Of a stretch of 64,000 nucleotides of DNA, positions 8,087 to 15,789 are shown in pieces. The position numbers were made by a program, and so were the translations under genes. This stretch comes from Nocardia aurea (lineage in GTDB: Bacteria > Actinomycetota > Actinomycetes > Mycobacteriales > Mycobacteriaceae): the NCBI RefSeq assembly GCF_003123685.1, contig NZ_QCYJ01000005.1:648905-712904 (forward strand), in the 5' to 3' direction. Below the pieces are notes generated by a model. The model saw only the letters and a list, made by a program, of their open reading frames with translations, did no database searches and was not told the DNA's origin. The stretch's first letter is position 1; every line of letters starts with the position of its first letter.

Positions 8087-8740
8087 TCACCCGCCGTAAG
8101 GACTCGTCCCCTGCTGGCATCGGAAGAACTTCGTCACCAGGTCGTCGGTGGGCGACATGCCCGGCATCGGAGCGGTCAACGCGACACTCATACCGACGAG
8201 ACCTCCGATGATGGCCACGACGAGCAGCCCTGGCATCAGCAGCGGGAACCCGACGATCGCTCCGATGGCCACTCCGATCGCCGTGCCCAGCGTGGCGTTC
8301 CAGCAGTACGCGCGCTGATCGGGGGTCAACGGTTCCTGGGCGATGTCGGCGTTCGTTTCGGTCGGAGCGGTGGAGGCTATCGTGACGGCGCGATTCGAAT
8401 CGGCCGTCCGCGCCGTGAACGACACGACCCGATCGGCGACACGGAACGTCAACGGGACCTGCCCGATCAGTTCGCCGGACTGGTTGCTGATGTCCAGATG
8501 GCTGCCGTTGAGGGTGAAGGTCCCGCCGTTCAGCGCGACGTGGATCGCGGGTTCCCCCTCGGTCGAGGTCGACACGGTGTAGTCGACTCCGGAATCGACT
8601 CCGTGTGTCGGTTCCGTGGCCGCCGCACTGTATTCACTACCCGGCCGCAGATCGGCCGGAGTGCCGTTGGCGGTAGCTGTCACGATCGACGTGCTCGCCG
8701 CCGCGATGATCGCCGCAATGGCAAAACGCTTGAATCTCAC
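8087..8740 (-). CDS. Secreted/membrane glycine-zipper protein, paralogue 2
   Basis: This 217-aa relative of the protein at 6725-7342 lies in convergent orientation. It has a signal peptide (RFKRFAIAAIIAAASTSIV), then the beta-rich family domain (HVALNGGTFTLNGSHLDISN, with the motif GELIGQVPLTFRV), a spacer, and a hydrophobic glycine-rich segment (about 145-195, GTAIGVAIGAIVGFP) followed by a short polar tail with a Cys. The start is the GTG at 8740: AAGGG lies 8-12 bases before it and the signal peptide begins directly after, whereas the longer frame upstream has no such features. Function is unknown. Confidence 0.8.
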   Translation of the reverse strand: MRFKRFAIAAIIAAASTSIVTATANGTPADLRPGSEYSAAATEPTHGVDSGVDYTVSTSTEGEPAIHVALNGGTFTLNGSHLDISNQSGELIGQVPLTFRVADRVVSFTARTADSNRAVTIASTAPTETNADIAQEPLTPDQRAYCWNATLGTAIGVAIGAIVGFPLLMPGLLVVAIIGGLVGMSVALTAPMPGMSPTDDLVTKFFRCQQGTSPYGG

Positions 8741-9258
8741 TGCAATATCCCTTGTTGTGTTCGGAGAGAACGAGAACGAACCGGCCATGCCGTGAGGCTG
8801 AGTGGCCGGTGCTGTGGGTAGTGAAGACCATGTCCCGCATGGCATATGAGAAGACCGTCGACAGAATGGGCGAACCGCTGAGACTGTCGGATGTGCTCTG
8901 ATTTTCCTCCCCGGTGCGGCAGTCCCCGCTGCCCGCGCAGAACGGTATCACGCCGAAACACGCATTTGCCCGGTCTTCGCTCACCGCGTGACTTCGCGTT
9001 CATGTGGACAGGCTCGCCGACTTTTCAGGTTCGCGTCGCCGTCGGTCTCGACCCGAAAATCACCGACCCCCGGTACGTCGATGGTCAGCGCATCTCGGAA
9101 CACGCTCACCCGCAACAGGTCGCACGGAGGAGAAACGACATGCGCGATCGGGTTCGATCCGCGCGGGGTCGGTCGTCGGTCACTGCATGCCGGTGACCTG
9201 TGATCTGACGGCGGCGCAGCAGACGAACAGTTCCCGCCCTACGCGCGCGGGCCGATCG
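8741..9258. other. Intergenic, no gene seen
   Basis: This holds the upstream region of the minus-strand glycine-zipper gene. I find no intact ORF with family resemblance, and no RNA motif, before the decayed hydrolase remnant that begins near 9259. Confidence 0.4.
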
Positions 9259-9666
9259 ATGTGGCACGATTCCGCGTGGCCGAGATCGGAAGTTGACTAC
9301 CGAGGCAACGTGTCGGTCGGTCGGATCCCCGATGTTCGGCGCGGCCGGAGCCGATATCTGGCCGTGCGCGTTCTGGCCCTCCGAACCGACAGAGCCCGCG
9401 TGCGGACCGATGGCAGGGGCCGTCGAACGTGCTGAGAGCGCAGAATCTCCGCGATCCGGCGACACCCTCTGTCGGGTGCCCGACGACTGCGGCAGGCGTT
9501 CGGTGACCGCGCCCGGATGGTGACGGCGGATAAGGGCGGGCACCTGGCTTATCTGTTCAAGGCGAACACCTGCTTGAACGGCACGGTCACCACGTTCCCG
9601 GCAACGGGGCAGCGGCCCGAAAACGACGTGGTCTGTGCCGCGGAGTCGGCCTCGTCGGGGCGGTGA
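9259..9666 (+). pseudogene. Decayed alpha/beta-hydrolase (tripeptidyl-aminopeptidase-like C-terminal domain)
   Basis: Reading the plus strand through successive frames reconstructs the C-terminal domain of S33/TAP-like peptidases. HDSAWPRSEVDYRGNVSV (frame from 9259) continues as PMFGAAGADIWPCAFWPSEP about 9327-9387 in the next frame. Then come SNVLRAQNLRDPATP (9423-9467), an extra T at 9468, and LSGARRLRQAFGDRARMV followed by KGGHLAYL and a closing CAAESASSGR with TGA at 9664-9666. RDPATP and GGH are the catalytic Asp and His regions of the family. At least three frame changes and no N-terminal part mean it cannot make a working enzyme. Confidence 0.75.
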
Positions 9667-9696
9667 TCATGGTCCCGGGGAGTGGTTGCGGCGGGT

Positions 9697-9714
9697 ACTC
9701 GGGAGTATCCGAGT
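9697..9714. repeat. Short inverted repeat
   Basis: ACTCGG (9697-9702) and CCGAGT (9709-9714) form a perfect 6-bp inverted repeat around GAGTAT. It lies about 200 bases upstream of the small ORF at 9920 and could be an operator, but it is short enough to be chance. Confidence 0.25.
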
Positions 9715-9919
9715 GACGGTCGTGACGAAAAGACTATTCACGCTGGGGCTCTAGCTGGGAGAATGGGGTGTATGGTTCGCCCTGGGGGCAGAGTGATCCA
9801 CACTCGTGTCACTCGGTGGACGTACCATGCGAAGGAAGCATCGGCCTTGGGCATATCCCGGCCGGTCAGGTGCGGACGCCACGTTCGGCTATTCGCCGCA
9901 GATCAAAGGAGGCTCGAGT

Positions 9920-10075
9920 ATGAGTCAAGAAGATGGGCATGTGCCCGGACTGTTCAGTCACGAGAACGTCGCCGAAGAGGTGTACACCCCGGCGGACACC
10001 GTTATGCACTACCCCGTGTTCAGCGGGGCCGAGGATGGGTCTTTCCGGGCGCAGGCCGCTGACGGCGACGCCTAG
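9920..10075 (+). CDS. Small acidic protein of unknown function (51 aa)
   Basis: An excellent Shine-Dalgarno (AAAGGAGG at 9905-9912) precedes this ATG at good spacing, which is the main reason to believe the gene. The product is 51 residues, acidic, with no signal peptide or membrane segment. It contains HENVAEEVYTPADTVMHYPV in the middle and an Ala/Asp-rich end. I do not recognise a family. There are no RiPP maturase genes beside it, so calling it a precursor peptide would be unsupported. Confidence 0.5.
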   Translation: MSQEDGHVPGLFSHENVAEEVYTPADTVMHYPVFSGAEDGSFRAQAADGDA

Positions 10076-10134
10076 GCAATCTCGAGCTCGACGGCGGGCG
10101 GTGGAACACCGCGGTCGCCGTCGGAGATCGGGTA

Positions 10135-10887
10135 TCAGGAGGATTCGGCATCGCGCGCACTCGGTTCGCGCGGTCCCGCATTGGTGAGCGCCCCATCGCG
10201 AGGCGCTGGAGTACTCATCGCACTGGTTTTCCATCGGTAATTCGGGTACGTGTACGCGCCGAGGCAGATGATCACCCAGAGCGCGCCGATCGCCCATCCC
10301 GCGAGGACGTCGGTCGGCCAGTGCACGCCGAGGTACACCCGGGAACTCCCCACCGCGACAATGAGAATCACGGCGGCGGCGATCGCCGCCACGCGTGTCA
10401 CGGTGCGGTGCAACCGGGGAATGAGCGCCACGGCGATGATCGAGATCACGGCCATCGAGCCGAGGCTGTGCCCGGACGGGTAGGACAGACTCGACTCGAA
10501 GGCGAGTCGATCGGCGGTCGGCGGACGTGATCTGCCGACCAGTCGTTTGCCCGCGAAGGTGAGCACCGCCGCGCCGATTCCGGTCCCGGCGACCAGCGTG
10601 GCCTTGCGACGATGTCCGCGCCAGATCAGCGTCGCGCACACCAGCACGGTGATGATGGTCAGGGTGAGGGTGTCGCCGAGCGTGGTCACCACGCGGGCGA
10701 GGGCGGTCAGGGTATCGGTGCGATGCTCGACGACCCAGCCCGAGATCTCGGGATCGATGGCGGCCAGGCCGTCCCCGCGCAGGATATTGCCGGTCAGCAC
10801 GGTGATGAACGCCGTGAGCAGTACCGCCACGGCCGCGAGCGCCGGGAACGCGCGCCCGGACCTGTCATTGTTCGGAATCGACGACAT
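10135..10887 (-). CDS. PAP2-superfamily membrane phosphatase
   Basis: This roughly 250-aa integral membrane protein carries all three PAP2 signature motifs: KRLVGRSRPP (K-x6-RP), YPSGHSLGS (PSGH with catalytic His), and SRVYLGVHWPTD (SR-x5-H-x3-D). Six or so hydrophobic segments surround them, placing the active site at the outer face of the membrane. The family hydrolyses phosphatidate, undecaprenyl diphosphate, diacylglycerol diphosphate or similar lipids. The ATG at 10887 (MSSIPNN) is preferred; an alternative ATG at 10965 would add 26 non-membrane residues. The gene is divergent from dcd. Confidence 0.85.
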   Translation of the reverse strand: MSSIPNNDRSGRAFPALAAVAVLLTAFITVLTGNILRGDGLAAIDPEISGWVVEHRTDTLTALARVVTTLGDTLTLTIITVLVCATLIWRGHRRKATLVAGTGIGAAVLTFAGKRLVGRSRPPTADRLAFESSLSYPSGHSLGSMAVISIIAVALIPRLHRTVTRVAAIAAAVILIVAVGSSRVYLGVHWPTDVLAGWAIGALWVIICLGAYTYPNYRWKTSAMSTPAPRDGALTNAGPREPSARDAESS

Positions 10888-11252
10888 CTGTTCCAGCGTC
10901 CCTCCCGATGCTGAGAAATTGCTGTGGAGTGGGTGGGCTGGTGCGTCGGTATCGCCGGTCTCCATGGTCAGGGCGTACCCGGTGATCGACGATGTAAATC
11001 GGCGATGCTGCGAAGACGCGGGCGGAGGCTCGGAGAGCGGGCGGCGCTGATGTGCGGTTCGATCCGGTCGGCGCGGCTGCCTATTCGTGGCCGAGTGGCG
11101 GTCCTCGGGTGTGTCGAATCGTATTCCACCCGGGGTGGGATCTCGGGGGCGATGAGGGGGTGCTCCCGGCGTCTGCGTGCGTCGACGGGGCGAAGTCGCG
11201 AGTTTGCACGTGTGGTCGAACGGTCGAGCCGAGCGACCGCTACTCTCGTCGC
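10888..11252. promoter_or_regulatory. Divergent intergenic region, leaderless dcd promoter
   Basis: This 365-bp space separates the PAP2 and dcd genes. A -10-like TACTCT at 11241-11246 sits 6 bases before the dcd GTG with no Shine-Dalgarno, consistent with leaderless transcription. Nothing else is recognisable. Confidence 0.4.
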
Positions 11253-11852
11253 GTGCTGCTTTCCGATCGTGACATCCGTGCGGAGATCGCCGCTGGGCGT
11301 CTCGGCGTCGAACCGCTGCTGGAGAATCTGATCCAGCCGTCGAGTATCGATGTGCGCCTCGATCGGCTTTTCCGGGTCTTCGACAATTCCCGGTACACCC
11401 ATATCGATCCGGCGCAGCGCCAGGACGAGCTGACCAGTCTGGTCGAACCCTCAGAGGGTGAGCCGTTCGTGCTGCATCCGGGCGAGTTCGTGCTCGGCTC
11501 GACCCTGGAGATCTGTTCGCTGCCCGACGATCTGGCCGGACGGCTGGAGGGCAAGTCGAGTCTGGGCAGGCTCGGCCTGCTGACGCATTCCACCGCGGGC
11601 TTCATCGATCCCGGGTTCAGCGGTCACATCACGCTGGAATTGTCGAATGTGGCGAATCTGCCGATCACGCTGTGGCCGGGGATGAAGATCGGCCAGCTCT
11701 GCCTGATCCGGTTGACCAGTCCGGCCGAGCATCCCTACGGCAGCGCGGCTGCGGGCTCGAAGTATCAGGGGCAGCGCGGGCCCACGCCGTCGCGGTCCTA
11801 CATGAACTTTCCGCTGTCCGACGAGGTCGTGCAGACGGTCGAATCGCGCTGA
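11253..11852 (+). CDS. dcd: dCTP deaminase (probably bifunctional deaminase/dUTPase)
   Basis: This 199-aa trimeric Dcd-family enzyme begins [11 protein letters not shown]. It has the substrate-binding and catalytic stretches [20 protein letters not shown] (about 109-128, with the catalytic Glu further on in [14 protein letters not shown]) and the C-terminal [13 protein letters not shown]. It converts dCTP to dUTP, or directly to dUMP in the bifunctional actinobacterial form known from M. tuberculosis (Rv0321). The GTG start fits the conserved N-terminus; longer upstream frames have no similarity. A UDP-glucose dehydrogenase gene (udgA) is adjacent to dcd in M. tuberculosis but lies 7 kb away here. 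Confidence 0.95.
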   Translation: MLLSDRDIRAEIAAGRLGVEPLLENLIQPSSIDVRLDRLFRVFDNSRYTHIDPAQRQDELTSLVEPSEGEPFVLHPGEFVLGSTLEICSLPDDLAGRLEGKSSLGRLGLLTHSTAGFIDPGFSGHITLELSNVANLPITLWPGMKIGQLCLIRLTSPAEHPYGSAAAGSKYQGQRGPTPSRSYMNFPLSDEVVQTVESR

Positions 11853-12016
11853 GGGTCGCGCTCGTCACCCCGTGTGATCGAGAGTCGTGTCCGAGATGAT
11901 CGCCTGCCCGCGAGTCCGCTTGCCGCGCAGGATCACCCGACCGATCGCGCCCCGTCGACCCGGAGAGGCGCAATCGGCCGTGTGACGTGCCGGACATTGC
12001 GGGGACCGATGACGCG

Positions 12017-12466
12017 TCAGTCCCCGCTGCCCGCTCCCACCGCCATCGCCGCCGTGAGGACGGCGGAGAGCGGCGGGAGCGTGCCGCCGCGGCCGGGCGG
12101 ACTGACCCAGGAGCACCCTTCCCGGGTCAGCCGGCCGAGGCCGGTCGGCAACATCACGGCACTGCCTATGGCGGGTATGCCGATATCCAGCCGGTCCAGT
12201 ACCTCCAATACCTGCGCACCCGGACGCGAATCCGGGTGCGCCAGGAAGCTCCATCGGATCTGCCTGGCCAGCACAGGGCCCCTCGTCCCCTGCTGTTCCA
12301 GTGCCGCCCTGACCTTTTCGGCTCGTGCGGTCGGTAGATGAACGGCGCAGACTCGGCCGCTGACGGGTAGCATCACGAAACCTCCACGTTCGGTCACCGG
12401 TAGCCCGAATTCGTCTCGGTAGAAGGCCACCCAATCGTCGACTGTCATGAGTCTGTCCATGTTCAC
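12017..12466 (-). CDS. Conserved hypothetical protein, possibly primase/polymerase-like
   Basis: This 149-aa protein is read from GTG at 12466, which has AAGGAG 8 bases upstream; a longer frame to 12643 has no ribosome site near its start. Visible features are an N-terminal MTVDDWVAFYRDEFGLPV, a central RWSFLAHPD, and GSAVMLPTG followed by CSWVSPPGRGG. The order 'WxFL-x-x-PD ... I-x-LP ... W-x-PP' recalls the short primase/polymerase-like proteins found beside XRE regulators in Streptomyces and Nocardia, but catalytic acids are not evident. It is divergent from the XRE/TPR regulator 224 bases away, a pairing that suggests a functional link. Confidence 0.6.
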   Translation of the reverse strand: MNMDRLMTVDDWVAFYRDEFGLPVTERGGFVMLPVSGRVCAVHLPTARAEKVRAALEQQGTRGPVLARQIRWSFLAHPDSRPGAQVLEVLDRLDIGIPAIGSAVMLPTGLGRLTREGCSWVSPPGRGGTLPPLSAVLTAAMAVGAGSGD

Positions 12467-12690
12467 GGCCAACTCCTTGCCTCCTGCCTCACAAGGGTCG
12501 CGCGTGAGAGCGTGACACGGTGTCGCCCGCACGCCCGCTTTCTGCTGCCATTCCACTGCCTCTCGCGCGAGCCGGTGCGACGCCGCGCGCACTGCACAGG
12601 CCAGTGCATATAGCAACACCGAATTATCTGTGGCCGTAACCACAATCGGCTCGTACCCTGGGATGAGGAGATCGTCGGAAGGGGTGACAC

Positions 12691-14085
12691 GTGGTCCGGC
12701 AATGGTCAGGAAGAGAGACCCGTGCCCTTCGCGATGCCAAGCGGATGAGTATCAGGGAGTTCGCGGCGCACCTGGGGGTTCACGAACGTCTGGTGTCGAA
12801 ATGGGAGGCGGGTGGCGTCCGGGTGCACCCGCGCCCGATCAACCAGGCCGCGTTGGACACCTCCCTGGCCAGGTCCGACGATGTTGTGCGTGCACGTTTC
12901 GCGGCGCTGATCGAACAGCAGTCGACCGATCGGACGGCCGCCCCCGGAGCCGATACGCGTCCCGCTTCCGGGACGCACGCCAATTATTCGAGCGAAGCGG
13001 ATCTCTTGGCTCTCATCGACGCCGGTGCGATGAGAGGCGATGCGTTAGCCGCGATTTCGGAGAGGGATCTGATCATGGCCGCTGCCCACGAGGCAAGCGA
13101 TCACGCCGGGCGGGCCGAGAGCACCAACGTGGGTGCCACCACATTGGACCAACTCGACGCCGACGTCATGCGCATCGCGAACGATTACGTGAGCATTCCC
13201 CCCGTTCCGATGATGGTGGAGATGCTGCGGGTGCGCCGCCGGGTGTACCGGCTGCTGGAAGGGCATCAGCGCCCCGCCGACACCAGTCATCTGTATCTGC
13301 TCGCGGGCACGCTGTCCGGGTTGCTCGCCAACGCGAGTACCGACCTCGGCTATTACGACGCCGCGGGGGAGCAGGCGCGCGCCGCCTGGGCGTATGCCGA
13401 ACTCTGCGGTCACAACGGGCTGCGCGCGTGGACCAGGGGAATGCACGCGCTCATCGAGTACTGGTCCGAGCGGCCGCGGCGCGCGGTGCTGCTCGCGCAG
13501 AGCGGGCAGGAGTTCGCCGAATCGGCGACCGCGAAGGTCCGGCTGCACAATATCGAGGCCAGGATCTGGTCCAAGATCGGCAGCGCGAGCGATACCGAGC
13601 GCTGTGTCAGGGCCGCCGACGACGCGCGCGAGATCGGCGAGGTCGACGACTTGCACGACGCGATCGGCGGGGTCTTCGGTTTCAACGACGCGAAGGCCCA
13701 GTACTACGCGGGCGCGACCTATATCCATCTCGGCTTGGCCGAACCCGCGCTGGCCGCGACCGGTCGCGCCATCGATCTCTACGCCAACGGGCCGTCCGAG
13801 CAGCGCTCCTACGGCGCGGAATCGCTGGCCCGGGTCGACTGCGCCGCCGCCCACCTGATCAACGGCAGTCTCGACGGAGCTTCGGCGGCGTTGCATCCGG
13901 TGCTCGGTCTCGACGAGGACAAACGCATCGCCCAGCTGGAGGAACGGCTCATCGGCGTGCGCCGCCGGATCGCGGCCCCCGCTTTCCGCGATGCGAGCGA
14001 AGCGCGTTTCCTCGACGAGCGCATCGAGGAATTCTGCGGGTCGACCGCCGCCAAGGGCATCCCACCGGGTAATTCCCCGGCGTGA
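12691..14085 (+). CDS. XRE-family regulator with C-terminal TPR-like region
   Basis: This 464-aa protein has an N-terminal helix-turn-helix (about 10-60, with MSIREFAAHLGVHERLVSKW as the recognition region). A long alanine-rich helical region follows that reads as tetratricopeptide-like repeats (about 180-440, e.g. YYDAAGEQARAAWAYAELCG and AATGRAIDLYA). Such large XRE/TPR proteins are abundant in actinomycetes and sense peptides or act as pathway regulators. The GTG at 12691 is used because GGAAGGGG lies just upstream. It probably controls the divergent gene at 12017-12466 and itself. Confidence 0.8.
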   Translation: MVRQWSGRETRALRDAKRMSIREFAAHLGVHERLVSKWEAGGVRVHPRPINQAALDTSLARSDDVVRARFAALIEQQSTDRTAAPGADTRPASGTHANYSSEADLLALIDAGAMRGDALAAISERDLIMAAAHEASDHAGRAESTNVGATTLDQLDADVMRIANDYVSIPPVPMMVEMLRVRRRVYRLLEGHQRPADTSHLYLLAGTLSGLLANASTDLGYYDAAGEQARAAWAYAELCGHNGLRAWTRGMHALIEYWSERPRRAVLLAQSGQEFAESATAKVRLHNIEARIWSKIGSASDTERCVRAADDAREIGEVDDLHDAIGGVFGFNDAKAQYYAGATYIHLGLAEPALAATGRAIDLYANGPSEQRSYGAESLARVDCAAAHLINGSLDGASAALHPVLGLDEDKRIAQLEERLIGVRRRIAAPAFRDASEARFLDERIEEFCGSTAAKGIPPGNSPA

Positions 14086-14137
14086 ACCCGCCGCACCCCC
14101 GTGCGCGTGCGAAAACACAGTTGCGGGGGATGGCACC

Positions 14138-15391
14138 ATGGGACGGGTGAGCCCGAGTCATCAACCGCAGCGTCCGCGTGTTCTGGAGCAGTCCACGAAG
14201 CTCCAGAACGTCGTCTACGAGATCCGTGGACCGGTACACGCGCACGCGGCACGGCTCGAGGCCGAGGGACATCGCATCCTGAAGCTGAATATCGGCAACC
14301 CCGCCCCGTTCGGCTTCGACGCCCCCGACGTGATCATGCGCGACATCATCGCCGCGCTCCCGGTCGCCCAGGGGTATTCCGAATCCAAGGGCATCCTGTC
14401 CGCGCGGCGCGCGATCGTCACCCGCTACGAGCTGGTGCCAGGCTTCCCCGTGCTCGACGTGGACAGCGTGTACCTGGGCAACGGCGTGTCCGAGTTGATC
14501 ACCATCACCATGCAGGCCCTGCTCGACAACGGTGACGAGGTGCTCATCCCGGCGCCGGACTACCCGCTGTGGACGGCGATGACCAGTCTGGCAGGCGGCA
14601 CGGCGGTGCACTACCTGTGCGACGAGTCCAGTGGCTGGCAGCCCGATATCGCCGATATCGAATCGAAGATCACCGACAAGACCAAGGCCCTGCTGGTCAT
14701 CAATCCGAACAATCCCACCGGCGCGGTCTACTCCGCCGAGATCCTGCAACAGCTCGCCGACGTCGCGCGCAGACATCAGCTGTTGCTGCTCGCCGACGAG
14801 ATCTACGACAAGATCCTCTACGACGACGCGAAACATATCTCGCTGGCGACCATGGCCCCGGACCTGCTGTGCCTGACCTTCAACGGCCTGTCCAAGGCCT
14901 ACCGGGTGGCGGGGTACCGGTCGGGATGGTTGGCGATCACCGGTCCGAAGGAGCACGCGGCCGGATTCCTGGAGGGCATCGACCTGCTCGCCTCCTCCCG
15001 CCTCTGTCCGAATGTGCCCGCGCAGCACGCGATTCAGGTCGCCCTCGGTGGACATCAGAGCATCGAGGATCTGATCCTGCCCGGTGGCCGTCTGCTCGAG
15101 CAGCGCGACGTGGCGTGGGAGCGGCTGAACATGATCCCGGGCGTCTCGTGTGTGAAGCCCAAGGGCGCGCTCTACGCGTTCCCCAGGCTGGATCCGAATG
15201 TGTATGAGATCCACGACGATTCGAAGCTGATCCTGGATCTGCTGTTGCAGGAGAAGATCCTGATGGTGCAGGGCACCGGGTTCAACTGGCCCGACCACGA
15301 TCATCTGCGCATCGTCACGTTGCCGTGGGCGCGGGATCTCGCGGTCGCCATCGAGCGTTTCGGCAACTTCCTCGCCAGCTACCGGCAGTAG
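14138..15391 (+). CDS. aspC: PLP-dependent alanine/aspartate-type aminotransferase
   Basis: This 417-aa fold-type I class I aminotransferase carries the N-terminal motif LNIGNPAPFGF (about 51-61), the PLP-ring stretch NPNNPTGAVYS (about 190-200), and the Schiff-base lysine in FNGLSKAYRVAGYRSGW (about 248-264), with the conserved Arg shortly after. It matches the M. tuberculosis Rv0337c (AspC/AlaA-like) group, which transaminates pyruvate, 2-oxoglutarate and alanine or aspartate. The ATG at 14138 is the start that fits the family N-terminus; the open frame upstream has no similarity. Rv0337c is next to Rv0338c (etfD) in mycobacteria; here etfD is 11 kb away. Confidence 0.9.
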   Translation: MGRVSPSHQPQRPRVLEQSTKLQNVVYEIRGPVHAHAARLEAEGHRILKLNIGNPAPFGFDAPDVIMRDIIAALPVAQGYSESKGILSARRAIVTRYELVPGFPVLDVDSVYLGNGVSELITITMQALLDNGDEVLIPAPDYPLWTAMTSLAGGTAVHYLCDESSGWQPDIADIESKITDKTKALLVINPNNPTGAVYSAEILQQLADVARRHQLLLLADEIYDKILYDDAKHISLATMAPDLLCLTFNGLSKAYRVAGYRSGWLAITGPKEHAAGFLEGIDLLASSRLCPNVPAQHAIQVALGGHQSIEDLILPGGRLLEQRDVAWERLNMIPGVSCVKPKGALYAFPRLDPNVYEIHDDSKLILDLLLQEKILMVQGTGFNWPDHDHLRIVTLPWARDLAVAIERFGNFLASYRQ

Positions 15392-15516
15392 TCGCTAGCG
15401 CCTTCCTGACAGGTAAATCGCCCTGCTTCCAGGGCTGAAACAGACCTAATGTTGGGATAGTGGCGAGTTTTGAAGATGGACTAGCGCAAAACTTCAGCTT
15501 TTGTGTACAGTAGCTC

Positions 15517-15645
15517 TTGGCACTTAGGTGCCCGGCCAAGTTGTCTACCCCCCCTGGACAACCTGGCCTCGGGTTCGGCCGCCTACCCCCCTGGGCCGCC
15601 GGCCTGCGGGCGGCGGAGACATCCCCCTGCTCTCCGCCGCCCCCT
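15517..15645 (+). ncRNA. 6C RNA (actinobacterial small RNA, B11-like)
   Basis: Two consecutive hairpins present C-runs in their loops, the definition of the 6C motif. Hairpin 1 pairs GGCCAAGTTGTC (15534-15545) with GACAACCTGGCC (15557-15568) around a loop with seven Cs (15548-15554). Hairpin 2 pairs CGGCC (15576-15580) with GGCCG (15594-15598) around six Cs (15586-15591). A 12-bp perfect stem (15608-15619 with 15631-15642) follows and probably terminates the RNA. A -10-like TACAGT at 15506-15511 fits a start near 15517. Homologues regulate replication, cell division and secretion genes through the C-rich loops. The ends are approximate. Confidence 0.85.
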
Positions 15646-15789
15646 CCCGAATCATCCGGTCACCGTACCGATTCTCGCCGCACCGATCAGTGTGCTCTCC
15701 TCGTCGTAGCGCGATCTTGAAAATGAAATCCTTTAAGCTCGGCACCGGGCGGATGCGCCCAGGGCATACGACGGACAGCTAGGAGCCCG

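Noticed and set aside
12630..14072. 480-codon Arg-rich frame overlapping the XRE/TPR gene
   Set aside because: No helix-turn-helix or repeats, while the alternative frame has both with a ribosome site.
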